This document shows, piece after piece, positions 60,961-64,000 of a stretch of DNA of 64,000 bases. The stretch comes from Bacteroides stercorirosoris (lineage in GTDB: Bacteria; Bacteroidota; Bacteroidia; Bacteroidales; Bacteroidaceae): NCBI RefSeq assembly GCF_900142015.1, contig NZ_FQZN01000006.1:124001-188000 (forward strand), written 5' to 3'. The position numbers and the translations under genes were made by a program. Positions within the stretch are counted from its first letter, which is position 1; each line of letters starts with the position of its first letter. Below the pieces are notes generated by a model. It made no database searches, was not told the origin of the DNA, and saw only the letters and a program-made list of their open reading frames with translations.

Positions 60961-61992
60961 TTTCGCCTCCGCCAGCTTCTTCTGCCACTTATCCCGTGCC
61001 AGTTTCTGCATATCCGTTACGCTGTCTTTCTCATCCACAATCTCAAAGCCTAAGGCTGTTTCTATAATATCTTCCATAGTGACAATTCCCCAGAAGCAAC
61101 CGTATTCATCAATCAGGATCGAGATATGCTCTTTCCGTTCAAGCATCTGTTCCCAAACCGTGGAAACAGGACTATTCTCGGGGAAGGAAAGGATAGGGCG
61201 GGCCACATCCTTCAGACACATATCGAATCTGTCCTCGGCTAACTTTTCGAGTACGGTCTGCCGCAGCACATAGCCTGTGATGTAATCTTCACTATCATTA
61301 TAAATCGGAATACGGGAGTAGAACTTATACTTCCCATCCTGATAGAACTCCTTCAGAGACATACTTTCGGGAGCTGTTGCCACCACGGTACGAGGAGTCA
61401 TAATGGATTGTGACTTTACTTTATCCAATCTGATGAGGTTCTGTATCATCTTGTTTTCCTTCATCTGGAAAACACCTTCTTCCACTCCGATGGAAATCAT
61501 AGCTGAAACCTCTTCGCGGCTTACGGATAATTCCTGCTTGCCGGAAGAAAACAGACGGGTAATCAGCTCGGACAGCCACACCAGGGGATAACAGATAATA
61601 ATAAGGAAGTTAATGATACGTGCCGACGGAAGCGCCAATGAGCGCCAGTAACAAGCACCTATCGTTTTAGGAATGATTTCCGAGAGAACAAGGATTAAGA
61701 TAGTCAGTATGGCGGAGATTACACCGAAGTAAGCTTCTCCGAATATCTTTACCGCTTCGGCACCGACACCTGCCGCACCCACGGTGTGGGCAATGGTATT
61801 CAGAGATAATATGGCGGCAATAGGCCGGTCGATATCTTGTTTGAACTTCTTCAGTAAAATGGCGCTTTTCCCGTGTGTTTTCTCTTTGGTGGAGATGTAC
61901 GACATCGGGGTGGATAATAAGACAGCTTCCAGGATGGAGCATAAAAATGATAATGCTAATGCAATGGTTAGGTATAATAAAACAAGTCCCAT
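60949..61992 (-). CDS. CNNM/CBS-domain membrane protein (hemolysin family)
   Basis: 347 aa. The CNNM domain (about 1-180) has three to four membrane helices and includes LSLNTIAHTVGAAGVGAEAV and LILVLSEIIPKTIGA, the signature of CorC/HlyC-type Mg2+/divalent cation exporters. Two CBS motifs follow (IMTPRTVVATAPESMSLKEF near 198 and the ILIDEYGCFWGIVTMEDIIE segment near 296). The typical C-terminal CorC_HlyC domain is absent, so this is the short form. Its stop codon lies in the D-family repeat. Confidence 0.92.
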   Translation of the reverse strand: MGLVLLYLTIALALSFLCSILEAVLLSTPMSYISTKEKTHGKSAILLKKFKQDIDRPIAAILSLNTIAHTVGAAGVGAEAVKIFGEAYFGVISAILTILILVLSEIIPKTIGACYWRSLALPSARIINFLIIICYPLVWLSELITRLFSSGKQELSVSREEVSAMISIGVEEGVFQMKENKMIQNLIRLDKVKSQSIMTPRTVVATAPESMSLKEFYQDGKYKFYSRIPIYNDSEDYITGYVLRQTVLEKLAEDRFDMCLKDVARPILSFPENSPVSTVWEQMLERKEHISILIDEYGCFWGIVTMEDIIETALGFEIVDEKDSVTDMQKLARDKWQKKLAEAKIND

Positions 61993-62080
61993 ATATAAAT
62001 TAATTAATTAAACATAGCGGAACGAATGTTATGATTCGTACCGGATAAAATATAAAAATACGGTGATGGAAGGGCTTGTT

Positions 62081-62422
62081 CTAAAGACGGTATGTGCAGA
62101 GCAAGGAGCGTTCGGGGGAGTATACGCTCTTGAGAGTGTGCGGTTGGGTACCGTCACTATATTGGTATAAATTAGTGTTCTCAGTAGAGAAAGTATAAGT
62201 CGTCGTAATCTCTGCACAGAGCTTGCGGGCACGGTTTAAAGAAAGTGTACGTGAGATAACAGCTTCATCGTTAAACTCTCCAGACGAATGCTGTTCGCTT
62301 TGTTCGATGCAAAGAAAGGGAGGCTCATTTTCGGAAAAGGTGTTATAATCCTCGGGTTGCAGTGCAAAAAGCACAACTACCAGACATACCACTAACTTGA
62401 ATATAAAATGATCTGTTTCCAT
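62081..62422 (-). CDS. Small exported hypothetical protein
   Basis: 113 aa from ATG 62420-62422 (METDHFIFKLVVCLVVVLFA). A hydrophobic N-terminal stretch at about 8-20 may be a signal peptide or anchor. The remainder is hydrophilic, Ser/Thr/Glu-rich and ends LLCTYRL. I do not recognise the family. A -7 box only 9 nt before the ATG supports transcription but would give a nearly leaderless message. A TTG four codons upstream is also in frame and overlaps the -7 box, so it is unlikely. Confidence 0.55.
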   Translation of the reverse strand: METDHFIFKLVVCLVVVLFALQPEDYNTFSENEPPFLCIEQSEQHSSGEFNDEAVISRTLSLNRARKLCAEITTTYTFSTENTNLYQYSDGTQPHTLKSVYSPERSLLCTYRL

Positions 62423-62431
62423 TCTTCCGGA

Positions 62432-62439
62432 CAAAGATA
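62432..62439 (-). promoter_or_regulatory. -7 box 9 nt from the start of the small exported protein
   Basis: Reads TATCTTTG on the minus strand and ends 9 nt before the ATG, so the transcript may be leaderless. Confidence 0.5.
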
Positions 62440-62589
62440 GAGAAATAGTTATCTTAGCTCATATATGGATGTTGCCTTTTTTGTTTTTTTATTATAATGA
62501 AGAGATATAAAAAGTCCCGTTACTGCAACTTTCTGCTCTATTCGCGCGTCTAATAGGGTGCAAATAACTTAAATAAATAGAGAAAGATT

Positions 62590-62910
62590 ATGTTAGTAAC
62601 AACAACCCCAACTATCGAGGGCGGACGTATCACCCGCTATTACGGTATCGTTTCAGGCGAGACGATTATCGGTGCCAATGTATTCCGTGACTTTTTTGCC
62701 AGCATTCGCGATGTAGTGGGCGGACGTAGCGGCTCTTACGAGGAAGTGCTGCGCGAAGCGAAAGATATCGCCCTTCGTGAAATGCAGGAGCATGCCAGGG
62801 CACTCGGAGCCAATGCCGTGATTGGCGTGGATCTGGATTATGAAACCGTGGGTGGAAGCGGCAGTATGCTGATGGTAACCGCTTGTGGTACGGCTGTGAC
62901 CGTAGAATAA
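62590..62910 (+). CDS. YbjQ/UPF0145 family protein
   Basis: 106 aa of the YbjQ family (heavy-metal-binding-like fold, pentameric in known structures). [20 protein letters not shown] at the start, [20 protein letters not shown] near 50 and [18 protein letters not shown] near 76 are the family core. No metal-binding Cys is visible. The role is unknown. A single-gene unit followed by a strong terminator. Confidence 0.9.
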   Translation: MLVTTTPTIEGGRITRYYGIVSGETIIGANVFRDFFASIRDVVGGRSGSYEEVLREAKDIALREMQEHARALGANAVIGVDLDYETVGGSGSMLMVTACGTAVTVE

Positions 62911-62913
62911 TGA

Positions 62914-62949
62914 ATACAGGGGGAGAGCCGGAAAGCTCTTCCCCTGTAT
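62914..62949. terminator. Bidirectional terminator between ybjQ-type gene and fecR-type gene
   Basis: ATACAGGGGGAGAGC (62914-62928) pairs with GCTCTTCCCCTGTAT (62935-62949), with one G-T pair, around a CGGAAA loop. The 15-bp stem lies between the two convergent stops. Confidence 0.75.
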
Positions 62950-62950
62950 A

Positions 62951-63922
62951 TCAATGCTTGGGAGAATAATCGCTGATGATTACTTTTCCCTTTTTTTGTT
63001 CCAGTTTGGCTATGCCCAGATCATTGAGCGCTTGCACTACTTCTTCCAAGGAAGTTGTTCGCGGGAAGCGGAAATGAATGCGTTGTTTCAGCAAGTCGGC
63101 CGAATGGAAGATGATACTGGTATTATACCATGTGCCGACAGACTTCATAATCTCCGCCAGTTCGGCATCATCGAAGCTGAACTCTCCTTTGGTCCATCCT
63201 TCCGTTGCGGTGAGTTGTGCTTCGGATATGGTGAAACCATTATCTTCAGACAATATAGCTTGTTGTCCGGGCAAGATGTCTTTCTGCTGTGTTTGTTTCT
63301 CGTCGCTGACGCGGACGCGCCCCTGAAATAAAGTAACTGCCGCTACTTTTCCCGGATAGGCATTTACGTCGAATACCGTGCCCAATACTTGTGTCTGCAT
63401 CTTGCTGGATGAGACGATGAAAGGGCGTTCGGCATCCTTTGCCACTTCGAAGCGTGCTTCTCCTGTCAGATGGACTTCACGGGTGCCCTCTGTGGGGAAT
63501 TGTTTAGGATATTCCAGGCGGGAATTGGCGCTGAGTGTAACCTGTGTGCCATCGTCCAGAGTGATTTGCGTGGTAGTGGCAGGGGGAGTTGAAAGAGTAA
63601 TCCTACCATTGCTCTCCGAGGTGATGATTGCTTCGGGGACATCCAGGGCCGCAAAGATTTCAATATCTTGAATCGTATCTTCGCCGGTGATGCGGGGCAC
63701 GATAAGCACTGCCAGCACTACGATGGCAGCTGCAATGCCGGAAGTCCACATCTGTATGATGCGTCTGCGCTTTCGGGCGTCTTGCCGGGAGGCAAAAGCA
63801 TTCCATGCCGCGCGGGTTTCTTCTTCCGAAGGCAAGTCTCCGAGCGCTTCTCCGAAGGCATTCAGTAATCTGAGGTCTTCAGTATCCATCTTGAAATCAT
63901 TTTCTTTTTTCTCTTCCATCAT
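62951..63922 (-). CDS. FecR-type anti-sigma factor
   Basis: 323 aa. A cytoplasmic N-terminal sigma-binding part (1-60) is followed by one membrane helix near 64-81 (GIAAAIVVLAVLIVP). The periplasmic FecR domain (ITLDDGTQVTLSANSRLEYP near 121, then VHLTGEARFEVAKDAERPF) and a C-terminal DUF4974-like STN domain (FSFDDAELAEIMKSVGTWY) complete it. It transmits a signal from a TonB-dependent receptor to the ECF sigma factor encoded upstream. Start ATG 63922 or 63919; both overlap the sigma stop by 1-4 nt. Confidence 0.94.
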   Translation of the reverse strand: MMEEKKENDFKMDTEDLRLLNAFGEALGDLPSEEETRAAWNAFASRQDARKRRRIIQMWTSGIAAAIVVLAVLIVPRITGEDTIQDIEIFAALDVPEAIITSESNGRITLSTPPATTTQITLDDGTQVTLSANSRLEYPKQFPTEGTREVHLTGEARFEVAKDAERPFIVSSSKMQTQVLGTVFDVNAYPGKVAAVTLFQGRVRVSDEKQTQQKDILPGQQAILSEDNGFTISEAQLTATEGWTKGEFSFDDAELAEIMKSVGTWYNTSIIFHSADLLKQRIHFRFPRTTSLEEVVQALNDLGIAKLEQKKGKVIISDYSPKH

Positions 63923-64000
63923 CGGTTTCCTCCTTTCAGGGTCATTGCTTCGCGCAAGGTACGCAAAGCTTTGGATATATGTTTCTTTACGGTGTCGGGA
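63919..64000 (-). CDS. ECF sigma factor (C-terminal part)
   Basis: Only the last 26 or so codons lie in the window, ending at TGA 63919-63921. The visible PDTVKKHISKALRTLREAM is the end of region 4 of an ECF sigma factor (helix-turn-helix recognition helix). The stop overlaps the FecR-type start (ATGA), the usual Bacteroidales arrangement, with GGAGG as ribosome-binding site inside the sigma gene. The remainder is beyond the right edge. Confidence 0.85.
   Translation of the reverse strand, partial: PDTVKKHISKALRTLREAMTLKGGNR

Overview
The window is a chromosomal segment from a member of the Bacteroidales, most likely genus Bacteroides. Supporting signs are the Bacteroides-type -7 promoter box (TAnnTTTG, often TATCTTTG) in front of many genes, a SusC/SusD polysaccharide utilisation locus, an ECF sigma/FecR pair, lipoprotein signals typical of the phylum and an InfB with a very long Pro/Lys/Glu-rich N-terminus. 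I do not assign a species. No rRNA, tRNA, CRISPR array or classical insertion sequence was seen.

Layout. 1-10.6 kb: AT-rich surface-polysaccharide cluster (glf cut by the left edge, a GT14-type enzyme, three GT2, three GT4, one WbsX-type and one probable GT-D-type glycosyltransferase), in two convergent blocks meeting at 7.33 kb. 11-20.7 kb: housekeeping block with an MsbA-like ABC exporter, an LTA-synthase-like phosphoglycerol transferase, an RNase H/viroplasmin protein, a nitroreductase, aroK, speA-argB and an ECF sigma/anti-sigma pair. 21-34.4 kb: an alpha-glucan (starch/maltodextrin) utilisation locus with a SusR-like regulator, SusC, SusD, a lipoprotein with four starch-binding-like modules, two GH13 enzymes and a GH97 enzyme. 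Together these would bind starch at the surface, cut it, import oligosaccharides through SusCD and release glucose in the periplasm. 35-41.4 kb: a head-GIN (DUF2807) protein, a YgjP-like metallopeptidase and a four-gene envelope operon with CsgG/LpoB-like and LPP20-like proteins. 42-44.3 kb: a decayed TPR regulator next to an AT-rich kelch protein. 44.5-49 kb: two esterases and a GH3 glucosidase. 49.7-55.4 kb: rimP-nusA-infB and cvpA. 55.4-60.9 kb: sufB-sufC-sufD-sufS. 61-64 kb: a CNNM/CBS protein, a small exported protein, YbjQ, and a FecR/ECF sigma pair cut by the right edge.

The most unusual content is intergenic. First, four loci (14840, 29396, 42112 and 49281) carry tandem arrays on an exact 22-nt lattice. 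Two use GTTTC/GAAAC dyads, one uses GGCTACACC in both orientations, and one uses a CCAATCTATATATG-like unit. Second, a GxxExxY PD-(D/E)XK nuclease-like gene lies between sufC and sufD inside about 40-bp terminal inverted repeats that also supply its stop codon. Three coreless relatives of those repeats lie behind other genes in the window, which suggests a mobile or amplifying nuclease cassette with non-autonomous derivatives. Third, every sizeable gap of the suf operon is filled by a different hairpin repeat placed at or within a few bases of a stop codon.
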